A stretch of DNA of 64,000 bases from Ostrinia nubilalis (taxonomy: Eukaryota; Arthropoda; Insecta; Lepidoptera; Crambidae). Position 1 is the stretch's first letter. Each line of letters begins with the position of its first letter. The notes below the pieces were generated by a model that was not told the origin of the DNA, made no database searches, and saw only the letters and a program-made list of their open reading frames with translations. The position numbers were made by a program, and so were the translations under genes. The stretch covers positions 5,895,001-5,959,000 of the forward strand of contig NC_087111.1 of the NCBI RefSeq assembly GCF_963855985.1. Direction: 5' to 3'. Of this stretch, positions 11,821 through 23,131 are shown piece after piece.

Positions 11821-13147
11821 AATAATACAAATAAAATGCCGTTGGTAGAGCTTATATGAAGGCGGATCTTATTCATGTGCTTTGTGGCGGTCCTTGGGAG
11901 TTCGGATAGACTTACGTCAAGCAGTGAAACTTATTATAAGCTGAAATTACGTGAGTTTTTATATTTTTCATGAATTTTCTTCCAACTATCGGTGATAAAG
12001 AAATATTCATGAAATGTGATGCTAAGTTACAAAGTAATACAAGTTGTTTCTTGAAAATGAATATTCAAACACTAACGTTAGTAAAAAGTTAACATTTGAA
12101 AGGGCGCTGCTAAAAACCAACTCCCTAACTACGCCTCTGTTCATCTCGTCAACAAAACATTCAAGTGAGACTGTTTTTGGCACTAGAGTTGGTTGGTTTG
12201 AAGTTTCTTTCGGTGGCTCATTGAATTAATAGTTAAATGCTCTTGAGTCACGAGTGTCACGACTGTAACCCTTAAACAGAGAATACAACTACTTAGAATG
12301 GGTATTCCTCGCTTTTCACATTTTGAGGGCTTGCAAGTTGAGTACAGAGGTTTTTGAATTGAATCTCAATTTTTGATACTGCTATCTAGCTCTAAAGTTG
12401 AAAGTGTAGGTGCTGAAATATGAGTAAGACCACTTGACCGTTGATGAAAGTAGTTTCTTCATCATCTAAAAAAGGTACTATTTACCTAATGAAAAAATAG
12501 ACCCTGAAAATTATCAGTTTTATAGTTTTACCTGCAGTAACAATCGTGGAGTAATTCTCCTAACTTTCAGCACTTGAACGTGTCTAGAACAACCAGTAAA
12601 AGTTTATGGAAGTCTGCACTCCCAATTGGCGTAATATTATTGTACGTCCCCCCCTGTATATTCGTTATCAAGCTTATTATCAAAAAGCTCACAGTGCCTA
12701 ATGTTTTGATAGACCACTTATGGTTTTGCGGACTATTAAAACGGCCACGAGGTATTTTTACACCTCTGAAATACCGCTGAAAGCGTAACCACTTTTAAAG
12801 ATCGTTATTTTCCCTCTCATTTTCTCGCAACCAGTCCTAAGTATAATGACTGGTTTATGTCTAATGATTCGAAGGAAATCCGACTTCTCGGTTAGCACTT
12901 TGGCAAAGAAGAAGGGCTGTTAAATATCTCTTAAAGATCTTATTCACGGATTCAGAGAATCCCATCGCCTCACCGATGACACAACGGGAAGCTAACCGTT
13001 TTATTTATAAAATCACTGTCCAGCGAGTTCGGACGACTAGTATATTTATATGCGTGTCCGTAGCGAAAATATTTTGTTGTCAATGTTCGCGCGTGGCATT
13101 ACAACGCCGGCGCTTCGTTCGTAAACAGTGATCGCAAAACAGTGAAG
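11821..13147. other. K2P upstream region, nothing recognised
   Basis: No gene or known repeat recognised. The last 150 bp should hold the 5' untranslated region and promoter of the K2P gene. A TATATTTATATG stretch lies near 13038, about 110 bp before the start codon, but nothing shows that it is used. Confidence 0.3.
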
Positions 13148-13622
13148 ATGGATGCGCCAGACGAAGTTCCTAGTTACCCGCCGCCGCCGCCCCCTAAAAA
13201 GCTGAGCCGGCCGAAGATAACCCTGCAAATACCAGATGTCACGACCCCAGTTACGACCCCTCGAGGACCCCACACGGCGACGTCAATGGGGCCGCAATAC
13301 TGGTCGTCTTCGAGATACCGGGGGCGGCCTCCGACCACACCAGGGTCGCACATCTCAGACCCTCATGGGAACCCGTATTTCAACCCCTTCATGCACATGT
13401 ACCATAATAAAGCTTCGGAGTACATGTTCAAACGCTTCGAAGGCTTCAAAGACTTTACAATGAACACTGCTAAAAGTGGATTGAGTGCTGGTGAAAAGTC
13501 CGCCTTCTGGTTTGTGAATAAACTGAAAATATTGTCCAAAAGGTGGTTCACGCATTTGTTTTTGACTCTGTGTCTTGTGTTGTATAGTGTTATGGGTGCG
13601 GCGATGTTCTACGCTCTGGAAG
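13148..13622 (+). CDS. K2P (TWIK-type) potassium channel, exon 1: N-terminal tail and first transmembrane helix
   Basis: Encodes the start of a two-pore-domain potassium-leak channel of the plasma membrane. The ATG at 13148 opens 158 codons plus one base: a cytoplasmic tail with a proline run (PPPPPP, about residues 11-16) and TP/SP-rich stretches, then the first helix M1 (about residues 131-157; FLTLCLVLYSVMGAAMFYAL). The exon ends in phase 1 at CTG GAA G before a GTAAGA donor. Joined to 60147-60265, it reads through as ...FYALEGPNEKQ, and the LEGPNE start of the extracellular cap is characteristic of K2P channels. The frame also runs into the intron to a stop near 13660, which is read-through. 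I chose 13148 because it is the first ATG in the frame; an in-frame GTG two codons earlier is not a likely start. The pore helices lie beyond the right edge. Which insect K2P this is (TWIK-18-like or other) cannot be fixed from this part. Confidence 0.88.
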
Positions 13623-14244
13623 GTAAGACTTTTTCTTATATTCTTCTTTATTTTACTTAGTAATTTACTTATAGTTATAATTTGGAACATTCAATTAATG
13701 CGTTATCATTAGAATTATCATTTTATGGTTATGAAAATTATGACAAATACCTTTACTCGCCAGTGCAGAATTTTTCAAGTACTTATGGAAGTACGAGTAT
13801 GATTTACCCCAGGAAAAACTCTATTCTTCTATATTACGTCAAAATTCACGATGATTCACTCCAAAGAATGATCCAATACTATCAAAATAAAGTAAAAATA
13901 ACTTAATTTTAAATGTAAATATCCAAAGGTTCATCGCTAATCTATGTACAGTACAGTCTGCTCTATGTATAAAGTCAATTAATTTCTTTTTATCTACATT
14001 TAAGAGTCATTTACGCAAGTGGTTTAATTTATTTATCTATACGCTGTTTACTAGAGGCCTTGTACTTTTATCAAATCAATTAAAATAAAGCAAATGAAAT
14101 GCAAATTAAATGAGTAATTTTAAAACAATGCTCTCATAAACTAAGTTGACGCCTCTTGAGACACTCGATCGATCTTTAAAGAGTAAGTATTAAGTAAACT
14201 AATTTATAGTTACGATTCATTTTCTTTTATTTTATCCAAAGCTA

Positions 14245-14380
14245 AGGCTGAGTTGCACCACCTTATTTTAATCATGACTTTAACCATAACCGTTGTTTTT
14301 TGTATGGAGTTTTTTGACAGACTTTTGACGTTTGTTAAGATAAAGTTAAGTAAGATTGTGTAACCCAGCTTAAGTTAGTG
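14245..14380. mobile_element. MITE copy, 'GGTTGCACCA' family
   Basis: Starts GGCTGAGTTGCACCACC and ends with the inverted form ...TAACCCAGCT. It contains TTTGTATGGAGTTTTTTGAC. A second copy with clearer ends lies at 31052-31175. This is a palindromic non-coding element common in Lepidoptera (from memory). Confidence 0.55.
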
Positions 14381-14749
14381 GTTGTCTCTTGCTAATTTAT
14401 ATGGTAGAGAAAGCAATGGTTAAATTATTATAAACATTATACTTAGTAGCGGTATTTTTCATGCGTTTTGTATTTTAATTTTTAACATAGATGATCAAAA
14501 ATAATCAAAATATGACTATTACTCTACGAAAATCTCTATTACATTAAAAATAGATCGCGATCTTGATATGTTGTGCCGAATTTAGCAAAAACATTTCAAC
14601 GCTTGTTCATTTAAAAGTAAATATTTGTTTATGTAGTGAAAAACGTAAAACAGACTTCCTGAAGCTGTTGATATATTGAATGAGTCTACATTCAGTGATA
14701 GAAAAGTAAGTGAAATACTACACAAAATAATATTAGAAACCGTTTATTT

Positions 14750-14935
14750 AAAACTAGCTGTGCCTGCGTTTTCGTAGGCGTGAAAATAGTTTGAATAATA
14801 TTTCCCGTTTTTGCAACAATTTTCTTTACTGCTCCGCCCCTATTGGCTGTAGAGTGATGTACCTATAGCCTAAAACCTTCATCGATAAAAGGGCTATTCA
14901 AAACAAAAGTTAATTAAGTAGATTTTTTCCAATTG
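14750..14935 (+). repeat. Dispersed repeat shared with 39715-39905
   Basis: The stretch GTGAAAATAGTTTGAAT ... TTTACTGCTCCGC ... GGGCTATTCAA occurs in the same orientation at both places with moderate divergence. It is probably a fragment of a Helitron-like non-autonomous element. Confidence 0.5.
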
Positions 14936-15232
14936 AACATGCTTCTTAACATTATTAGGTACCTATAATTATGATAAATTGATGGAATAAAAGTTAATAG
15001 GGCCTTTTGTTTTCGTAGAATCTTTAAGTCATGATGTTTAGTCAAAGCCGCTTGTAAATATTTTAATAGAATTCGTAGGATAATTATATTATTTAATATC
15101 GCTAATCTGACCTTTAACCTTTATATCGTTTTTTGTTTAATATCTGCTCTTAAAACTGGTTAGATTTTTTGTCAGTTAGGGCCTTGTTCACCATCTGAGA
15201 GTAAAGTGTTAAGTAGGCTATTCGTTGCATAC

Positions 15233-15319
15233 GCCCGTATTCACAAACATTACTATGAGGTCTCACAGTGCGCGTGGACGCACAGGGCCACACACGAACC
15301 AGTCACAGAGCTCTATTAA
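15233..15319 (+). mobile_element. Truncated copy of the 'GCCCGTATTCACAAAC' MITE
   Basis: One end (GCCCGTATTCACAAAC) is present, followed by CTCACAGTGCGCGTGGACGC; the other end is lost. Full copies are at 29297-29425, 31181-31322, 53638-53772 and 56641-56785. Confidence 0.65.
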
Positions 15320-15723
15320 ATGCGGATCGCTGAATAACGCTAAAATACTTCATACATAATGTACTTGCTAGGACTTCAGGAAGTAACTAATTAGAACTAC
15401 TCGGAGATGGTGAAAAGCCGCTTATTATTTAGTGTATCTATAGAAAAGCTATTCTAAAAATGTGGAATGTCAAATTCGTTGTTACTCTACCAGCACTTTG
15501 AGACAAGAATTTGGCAAATGCTGAGAGCAAGTGCCGGAAAGTCAGTCACCGTCTGTCACTTAAAATATAAAAATAAATGTAACAATCCATCATTCATCTA
15601 GGAATAGTTTGCTGAACGGACCACGTATTGTTTTCCTAAAAGAAAGAAATAAAAAATATTTGATGCGAGTAGGTACCTACATCCTTATAAAATAAAGCAA
15701 CAACTACATCAAGAGAGTACAGT

Positions 15724-15870
15724 GGGCTGAGTGTGAGTTTACATCAAACGCGTAAAATTTTAGTTATTGAACGTTTCCCGCTACGGCGCTGTACAATCCG
15801 TCATACATTTAATGTCATTTTTTGACGCGCTCACTAGTGAGCGCGTTTGATGTAAACTCGCACTAGGCCC
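15724..15870. mobile_element. Foldback MITE, 147 bp
   Basis: The left arm GGGCTGAGTGTGAGTTTACA and its continuation ATCAAACGCG are matched by the inverted right arm CGCGTTTGATGTAAACTCGC. A local palindrome GCGCTCACTAGTGAGCGC lies near the right arm. No coding sequence. Confidence 0.65.
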
Positions 15871-15882
15871 TCAGGCATAAAA

Positions 15883-15941
15883 AGAGCAAAAAGAAAAGGA
15901 ATCCACATACTTCATATGTGGATACCTTTTCTTATTGCTCT
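15883..15941. repeat. Short hairpin, 27-bp stem with 2 mismatches, 5-nt loop
   Basis: The left arm (15883-15909) begins AGAGCAAAAAGAAAAGG, the loop is CTTCA, and the right arm (15915-15941) ends CTTTTCTTATTGCTCT. The size is compatible with a MITE remnant or a small-RNA hairpin; nothing in the sequence decides between them. Confidence 0.6.
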
Positions 15942-16624
15942 ATATTGCCGTGAATCCAGCTGTTGTCATGATGATCAGAATAAAAGTAAGTTACTCTAAA
16001 CCATGGATTTATAAAAAACTTTTTTATAGGTCCATGCTCTATATTTGAGCAATTTAATTACCTGCTTCTGAAAGCAAAACGACAGACAATGAAACGCCTG
16101 AAAACAAACAAATAGTACCAAGAAATTAGAAAAAAGTACACCCACCGCAAAGGCAAATAAATGAATATTAAATCTTAAACTATAATATTATTATGCTTAC
16201 ACAGACACAAGTCTATGAATTTTATTACTATTAAACATGTTCTGAATATTATAACGGCTGTCCCTCTCGCTATTTTACTTTATGATTATGAGGTATCCGT
16301 CCGAGACCTGTGAAAACAAAAATTAAACTTTTTCTGACAGATAGGCTTTCAGAAATTTTACCAGCGAGTGGTAAAAGCCCCCAGGTCATAGTATCGCATT
16401 TTCCATGGCAAAAACCAACCATAAGACTCAACAGTGGCCGTTACCCGTCCAAAGTTAAATTTGTAAGTTGCGCCATTCGTTTATTATTAAAAAGTTTTAA
16501 TGCCGTCATGTAAAAGCCTCTTTGGCTGAACTTCAACGATTCAGTGCTGCCTCTGAGAACTTTCAGGCGTATTATTAAAATTATTAGGGAACGGTGGACG
16601 GGAAATGTTTAGAAGTAGCTGCAG

Positions 16625-16790
16625 GAGCAGGCAATACGGGAATATTCCCACCTCTCTTTCCCACCGCTGCAACTCCTGTGTAGCCAAGATCTACAGCTTA
16701 ATCGCCAATTAAAACTCTACCAGTGAAGGCCAAGTTTGCCCCGGGAAATTTAAACTGTCATTGAACCCGCAACGAAATTAATCAGAAGAA
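16625..16790 (+). repeat. Short interspersed repeat, 'TGTAGCCAGGATCTACAG' family
   Basis: Contains CCACCGCTGCAACTCCTGTG and the following TGTAGCCAAGATCTACAGC, then an inexact TTAATCGCCAATTAAAA. It is the same unit as at 3960-4080. Confidence 0.6.
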
Positions 16791-17589
16791 CATAGGAGCA
16801 GGCAATATTATACAAAGGGTGAGTGGTGAGTAAGCTATAAGCAGACGTCGATTTACTTGATAAAATAAGTTTGTAATTTGCGTACCAATTAAACCAGTGC
16901 AATCAGAGTTTGTCTTGTGGGGTTCAAAAACAGATTATTTCCCAATGTTTCGAAATACATTAAAGCAGAAAAGAGTAAGTAGTTTTTGTGGGTCTAGTTG
17001 GCGACTAACGGCGTTTAGTCGTCACTCGTCAAGGGAGTCCCTAATAATAACCTGCTTTCGTATCCACGTAATTATGCGGAAAGAATTTTCTCCACCCAAA
17101 CAAATAGTTTTATCTTAAGTAATTTTTGGAAAACAAAAAGTTTTTCGAATAAGTAGTTGGGTTTCAAAGTTAGAAGTTTTGAAGTTAGGAGTTTGTAAAG
17201 TTAGTTTAGTTTTCAAGGTTAGGAGGTTAGGTTTTTTACCTAATTCCAGATGTATAGTGTTGTACAAATTAGGTTGAGTATATTTATTTAAGTAGGTATG
17301 CCTCTATTCGTATCCCTTTAACATTGAGGGTGAGATGAGATTTTTCGAGAAACTGGCGCTTAGTCATGTTGGTTATTAATAACAATGTCAGAGTCAGTTA
17401 GCACTTCCTAATTTTAGAACATTTTAGAACGGATCGCTTTCATCATATTTCAAAATCTCTTTGTTTCTTAGCCGTGAAGTGGTTCTAATCTTAGAAGATT
17501 TTAGATATTAAAGTACTACTTGTATTTTATTCTTCTTAGACGGGCACTCTTGTCAGAGTGGTCGTAGTTGCGCTGACGAGGTACACGTT

Positions 17590-17830
17590 GGTGTGTTCGA
17601 TGTCATTTCCGAGGGTAGCTCTCCTGGCGATGGGCTTCCATTTCTGAAGGACTACACATCAAACAGAGAACGGGCAGCAGCGCTCTCTGAAAAACATCAA
17701 TATTTTAAACTGCGATCTCCAACCCGCCTGCCCAGCGTGGGGATTATGGCAAAACCCTCCACTATAGTGGAGGATGCTCATAGTCCAGCAGTGGACTGTA
17801 AAGGGCTGTTGATGATGATGATGATGACGC
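17590..17830 (+). mobile_element. LINE/SINE 3'-end fragment ending in (GAT)n
   Basis: Includes CGCCTGCCCAGCGTGGGGAT, then TTATGGCAAAACCCTCC, GTCCAGCAGTGGACTG, and a (GAT)n tail. 'Cagcagtggac' plus a trinucleotide tail is the usual 3' end of RTE-derived repeats in moths. Related minus-strand pieces are at 52775-52835 and 56975-57015. Confidence 0.55.
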
Positions 17831-18314
17831 GAGTACACAGGACCATGGTGGACTCAGTAACCTTTTGATGGCGTCTATCCAGCGAGTTGGCGACCGCGTT
17901 CTCTCTTGCCTTCCACCTGGCTGGTGTGGTGTGTTTCATTAGTATTCAATTATTTAAAGTGTCAAGCAAATGGTATTAATGTAATATCCAAAACTAAACA
18001 GAGAACTAAGACTAAAATAATTCTAATCTTCGTGTAGGTGGTGTAGGCGTAATAGATTACTTAGGTTAGTACCAAGCTCTTCGATCGAAGCTCGAAATAG
18101 ACTTTCATATTTGGCTATGTTCTTAAGCAATGTTTAAACCAAACTAATGAATTTTTAAGTACGTAAGTAAGTTGTACTAATTGTATTTCGACAAGTCCCC
18201 TACGATTAACTGCAAAATAAAATAAAGTTGTGAATCCATTTCCACCCCTTTTTTTCTCTCCAAACATTGAATACCAATTCCAATATATTGTTTACTTGGC
18301 TCGAGCGAGAAGTC

Positions 18315-18425
18315 CATCCATAAGGTGGGCCGTGGCCGGTCAATATGGAAACCATTGGGGGAGGCCTATGTTCAGCAGTGGACGTCCTGTGGCTGAAATG
18401 ATAATGATGGATGATGATGACACAT
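18315..18425 (+). mobile_element. RTE-derived 3'-end fragment with (GAT)n tail
   Basis: Contains GGGGGAGGCCTATGTTCAGC and AGCAGTGGACGTCCTGTGGC, then GATGATGATGA. It is only the terminal approximately 100 bp of an RTE-like unit. Confidence 0.55.
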
Positions 18426-19449
18426 AGGCAAAGACATGTTAAGTAGCTTTCAGCAGCAATCTCAAAGTAGTATGTTAACTATGCAAGTGTATTTTTTAGA
18501 GAACTACTCTGTGCCAATGATTCTGGCAGTAACATAATTGTGTACTTAGTTTTCATGAGACTTTTTGTTGACATTATAGTATAGGTAATGTTAGGTATAG
18601 TTGTAAAATATAATAGAAGGGCGCTACTATCAATACTGGGTTATTACTTCTTGAGTTTTGCCACTTCTTCTTCATCTTCCTCGATCCCTCATTGATGAGG
18701 ATCGCGCCACAGATAGTGTTCCTCCACAGACTGCGGTCATAAGCTGTGTAGACCGCACGATGCACTAGACGTTTCAAAATTGTTTGACTATACATGTCAT
18801 ATACAATGTTGTTTAGAATATACATATTTCATCAAAGAGACTACATTGTGCCATCCTGAAGTTCACAATTACTCGTAATTAACTACTGCCGCTTTTTCCT
18901 GTATTTTTTTCAATTTCCATAATATATCAGAAACCAAATTATATTCTATTTGTAAGTCAGAGTTACCTTAAATCATGTTTTCTCATTTCCCTGACGAGCA
19001 GTCAGTATCCGTTACATCACTCGGTTATTTTTGACTTGTTTACTTTCGGTTGTGTCGCTGAATTGTTGTCAGACATCAAAGATGGTGTCAGACGACATTA
19101 AACTTTTGTGACAAGTTTTTAAATGTTTCTTGTAACTTGTCTGAACTTTTACAATAGTTTTACATTATTTTTAAAGAAGATAGTTTGTGATAATTTTGGA
19201 AAGAATACAAATATCATGGATATTTTTCTCCACTTTTGCTATGTTAACTTTAATCGATTATTATGGTTTTGTTGTAGAGGTTAACTTTGGTTTGCTGATT
19301 CAAACCGTTTAATCTAATTCTAGAGATAACAGCTACATGATTTTTATCAAAATTTGCCTAATCAATACGATAATAAGTACACCCAACATCATTATTTTAG
19401 TTATTAAAAAAATTTAAATAAAAAAATAACAAAATATAAACTTCGGGTA

Positions 19450-19675
19450 TTGACTCTCATCACACTACCATTGACTCCTCACAGGATTCAAACCCACAAC
19501 TTCATCGGGTTCTGGAGTCCACGACCTGCACACCTCGTTAGAATGCGACTCTCTCTCGCACTCACCTGCACAACTCCCGCGTTCGCCCAATCCGTAGCAG
19601 ACCGTCGATGTGACGTCACGGCCACCAGGTGCGCAGTGAACTCGATCGGGTTGTACTATGCGCCGTGAAAAAAGA
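19450..19675. other. GC-rich patch, not identified
   Basis: More GC-rich than its surroundings, with a plus-strand open frame of about 70 codons. On the minus strand GGGTTTGAATCC resembles a pol III box B, so it could be a very decayed tRNA-derived SINE. I cannot assign it. Confidence 0.25.
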
Positions 19676-19984
19676 GACTTAATATTTTCTCAATCCAACA
19701 TTAATAGCTACTTTCCAGTTACAATTTCAAAGGTCAATTATCATTTCTTTCATAAATTTTCATGGCATTGGCCCAAAAATAACGATGGGACATACCGTGG
19801 CCGTGACTCAGGTCATCACAAATTTATGTAAGAAGATATAAATTTAGTTATTTTTAATATTAAAAGCGAGTTTCGTGAAAACTCGCGGGGGCGACGAGTG
19901 ACGCTTTAACACCAACGTTCAAATACCTGCTTAGAGGCTGCGCATACGGAGACACTTTTGTGTCTTGTGTCGTATACATATATA

Positions 19985-20160
19985 TAATCATCATCATCAT
20001 TTCAGCCATAGGACGTCAACGGTTGAATATAGGCCTCCCCCAATGCTTTCCATGTTGCCCGGTTGGTAGCGGCCTGCGTCCAGCGCCTTCCTGCCCTGCT
20101 ACCTATATGATGTCGTCGGTCCACCTTGTGGGTGGACGTCCCACGCCATTGTCATAATAA
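19985..20160 (-). mobile_element. RTE-derived 3'-end fragment
   Basis: Minus orientation: an (ATC)n stretch, then TTTCAGCCATAGGACGTC, ATATAGGCCTCCCCCAATGC, and GGTCCACCTTGTGGGTGG. It is diverged from the copies at 21487-22150. A second, more decayed piece lies at about 20230-20330. Confidence 0.55.
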
Positions 20161-20431
20161 TCAACATGAATTCAGCCACTCCTTAAATAGAAGTAGACGT
20201 TTGCTTCCACTGGACACATCGTTTCAGCTAATGACGTTCACCGCTAAACAATGGCTTCTCCCGAGGATTTCCTCAATAGTCAGTCCTGCGCTGTCCGCAT
20301 TTAGGTGATTCCTGCAAACTTCACCAGATCAGATTTAACATAATACTTACTCGTCGCAAATAAAGTTTCGCTGTAGATAACTGGAATCTAAATGTAGACG
20401 ACACAACACAATCAATGACAACAAAATATTT

Positions 20432-20632
20432 CATTACAATGAGGGTTTTCGCGTATGAAAAATCCGCCAGATGGCAATACGTAGACGCGAGGTCCAAATG
20501 CTGCATGATTGGTTATTTTTGACATGACATTGACAGATATGTCAAAATCCACAAATCACGCAGCAGTCAGACCCCACATCCACGTCCCGCCATCTAGCGG
20601 ATCTTTCATTCGCGAAAACCCTCATTGTAATG
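20432..20632. mobile_element. MITE with about 45-bp inverted ends, 201 bp
   Basis: The left end CATTACAATGAGGGTTTTCG continues to ATCCGCCAGATGG, and the right end is its inverse, CCATCTAGCGGAT ... AACCCTCATTGTAATG. The interior has TGACATTGACAGATATGTCA. Non-coding. Confidence 0.7.
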
Positions 20633-20924
20633 CACTTTGATAGCTAATAGTCGCTACCAGACAAAGCATCTCGGTTTCCTGTAAAGTTACCACATTTTAT
20701 CTGTATCTAATCTCGATAGCAAGAGTTCGGACACAAAAGCTCGGTTTCCTGTAATGTGTCGTGTCGGTAGCAAAAGGTGTCTACGTTTGTGCAGCCCCTT
20801 ATGATGAAGATTATTAAGAAAAAGCGAACATCGGGCGAAAGTGACAGATTATACGATCTATTAAGAATTTTATCAAGGACGCGATCTTCAGTAATGAAGA
20901 AAACGACTAGAACAAAGGTATAAT

Positions 20925-22513
20925 CATAGCTGGGCATTAACTCGTTAATCCGTTAATCGTTAATTAACGAAGTTAACATTTCTATTAACGGATTAACTTT
21001 TAAGTTAACTTTAAAAAATGTTAACGGACTCGTTAACTTCCGTTAAATTATCCTAAGTCCGTTAATCGTTAATCCAGTACCTACTATTTACCAAAAAGAT
21101 ATAGCAGGCACGCTGAAAAACACTAGAAAAACGCGTTCTGACAAGTATTTTCGGGCTTCCAGAGCTTTCGTTTTTGTAACCAGAACGAAACGATGTAAAA
21201 AATGCCTTTTTTTATTTACCTACTTATTTACAAGCTTTATATTGACTTCACTTGTTAGTATGTGTGGGACAAATCTTGCAACTGAATTTAAGACCAGTTC
21301 TCCTCAACCGATTGAGCTGAGGTATACTTATGTAAGTACGATGAAAATGCAATGTTATGGTACCATTACGCTGGAGTCAGGAGGTGGCCATAGGAACTCC
21401 TAAATGAAACGGCGGAATCGCATCGAATTTGGGTTCGTTGGATTAATCTTTTCGAGCACTTTGGTGCTAAATTGTATTGTAATTAAACCAATGTTGCACC
21501 CACTCCTCTGAAGGTTGGAGACTCTACACTCGAATTTGTTGACAATTATGTATACCTGGGACAAACAGTCCAGTTAGGTAGGTCCAACTTCGAGAAAGAG
21601 GTCAATCGTCGAATCCAACTCGGATGGGCAGCGTAAGCAGCGTTCGGGAAGCTTCGCCATATACTCACGTCCGAAATACCGCAATGTCTCAAGTCGAAAG
21701 TATTCGACCAATGTGTGTTGCCAGTGATGGTATACGGATCTGAGACGTGGTCGCTTACTATGGGCCTCATAAGAAGGCTCAAGGTCACCCAAAGGGCGAT
21801 GGAGCGGGCTATGCTCGGAATTTCCCTGCGTGATCGAATCAGAAATGAGAAGATCCGCAGGAGAACCAAAGTAACCGACATAGCTCGCAGAATTGCTAAA
21901 ATCAAGTGGCAGTGGGCGGGGCATATTATAGCTCGTAGAGACGATGGCCGTTGGGGCAGGAAAGTTCTCGAGTGGCGACCACGGGCTGGAAGACGTAGCG
22001 TGGGCAGGCCTCCTACTAGGTGGACCGACGATCTGGTAAAGGTCGCGGGAAGAGCCTGGATGCGGGCAGCGCAGGACCGTTCATTGTGGAAAACCTTGGG
22101 GGAGGCCTTTGTCCAGCAGTGGACGTCATTTGGCTGAGACGACGAATTAAACCAAGGCTCTGAGATTGAGATTGTAAAATAAAATTATAATAATAAAAAG
22201 TCTATTCCAAACTATGGACTGATTTTGTCTGATAATACATGATTTTAATTTTTTTTTATTGTTTTTATTTATTATAAAACTTTATTAAAAACAAGCTTTT
22301 ATTCTGAAATGCAGTTGTTACATAAAAATATTTGAACCTTGCATACAATTAGTTTTTTCGTTTTATTACCATGTGTTAACGGATTAACGATTAACGTTAA
22401 CTTGCGTTAAACATTGCTAAATGTAACGTTTTAACGTTTAACGAAGGTAATTTTTTTATTAACGTTTTAACGATTAACGAAGTTAACTATTTGATTAACG
22501 GTGCCCAGCTATG
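20925..22513. mobile_element. hAT-like element, 1589 bp, perfect 8-bp target duplication, carrying an RTE fragment
   Basis: The ends are CATAGCTGGGCA and its exact inverse TGCCCAGCTATG (11-12 bp). Both sides are flanked by GGTATAAT (20917-20924 and 22514-22521), a perfect 8-bp target-site duplication as hAT transposases make. The subterminal regions are packed with GTTAAC/CGTTAATC-type short repeats on both sides, as is usual for hAT ends. The interior has no transposase but holds an RTE LINE 3' fragment (21487-22150). It is non-autonomous. Confidence 0.85.
21487..22150 (+). pseudogene. RTE-type LINE, C-terminal part of the ORF, one internal stop
   Basis: Conceptual translation gives the end of an RTE reverse-transcriptase ORF: VGDSTLEFVDNYVYLGQ, later VYGSETWSLT, IARRIAKIKWQWAGHI, WGRKVLEWRPRAGRRSVGRP and a C-terminus near AFVQQWTSFG. 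An in-frame TAA lies near 21631. The rest of the LINE (endonuclease, RT palm) is missing, as expected of a 5'-truncated copy. Shorter copies are at 23914-24345, 31735-32080, 53145-53395 (plus) and 40325-40428, 41882-42035, 44557-44985, 54058-54312, 54666-54845 (minus). Confidence 0.85.
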
Positions 22514-22804
22514 GGTATAATAGACAGTTTGACACCATACCCCTATAATTCGAAATCACAACTTTTTTAAAAGACCCTTCATTCTGGTCTTAAAAACTTA
22601 ATTGATTTTAAATTACCTGTAAATTACGATTTTTGTTCGCATACTTTTTTATTGAGTTGACAAAATAGTGACGTCACTTGCTTGTAGTGCCATACAAAAT
22701 CTATGGGAGAGTTTCGTTTTGACAGTTATAAAAAGTACGTCAATTGATTGGTGGTGTCAACATGTCCCATGATGTTTGCACCAAGATAGAGTCTTGGCCA
22801 TAAC

Positions 22805-23068
22805 CTGTGGGTCTAGACAAAGTGCAAATTATAATCGCAAACCAGTCGAAAAGTGGTCGAAAAGCCCCTTTTTTGTATGGAGTTTTGACGGATTCGATTT
22901 TCGATTCGATCAAAAAGTGCGTTTTGTCTAAGGGGGCTGTGGGTCTAGACAAAGTGCAAATTATAATCGCAAACCAGTCGAAAAGTGGTCGAAAAGCCCC
23001 TTTTTTGTATGGAGTTTTGACGGATTCGATTTTCGATTCGATCAAAAAGTGCGTTTTGTCTAGGGGGG
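22805..23068. repeat. Tandem duplication, two copies of a 132-bp unit
   Basis: The unit starting CTGTGGGTCTAGACAAAGTG at 22805 repeats at 22937 with almost no differences (AAGGGGGC versus a GGGGGGC variant near the end). Because 132 is a multiple of three, both strands read as repeated 44-codon frames, but nothing suggests that they are genes. TTTTTGTATGGAGTTTTGAC inside is shared with local MITEs. Confidence 0.85.
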
Positions 23069-23131
23069 CTGGACGGATGACTTTATAAAGGTTGCAAGAA
23101 GGCGCTGGATGCAGGCCGCCACCAACCGGCC

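Noticed and set aside
13355..13690. 111-codon minus-strand frame opposite K2P exon 1
   Set aside because: It is a shadow of the K2P coding strand, whose helix and splice junction identify it.
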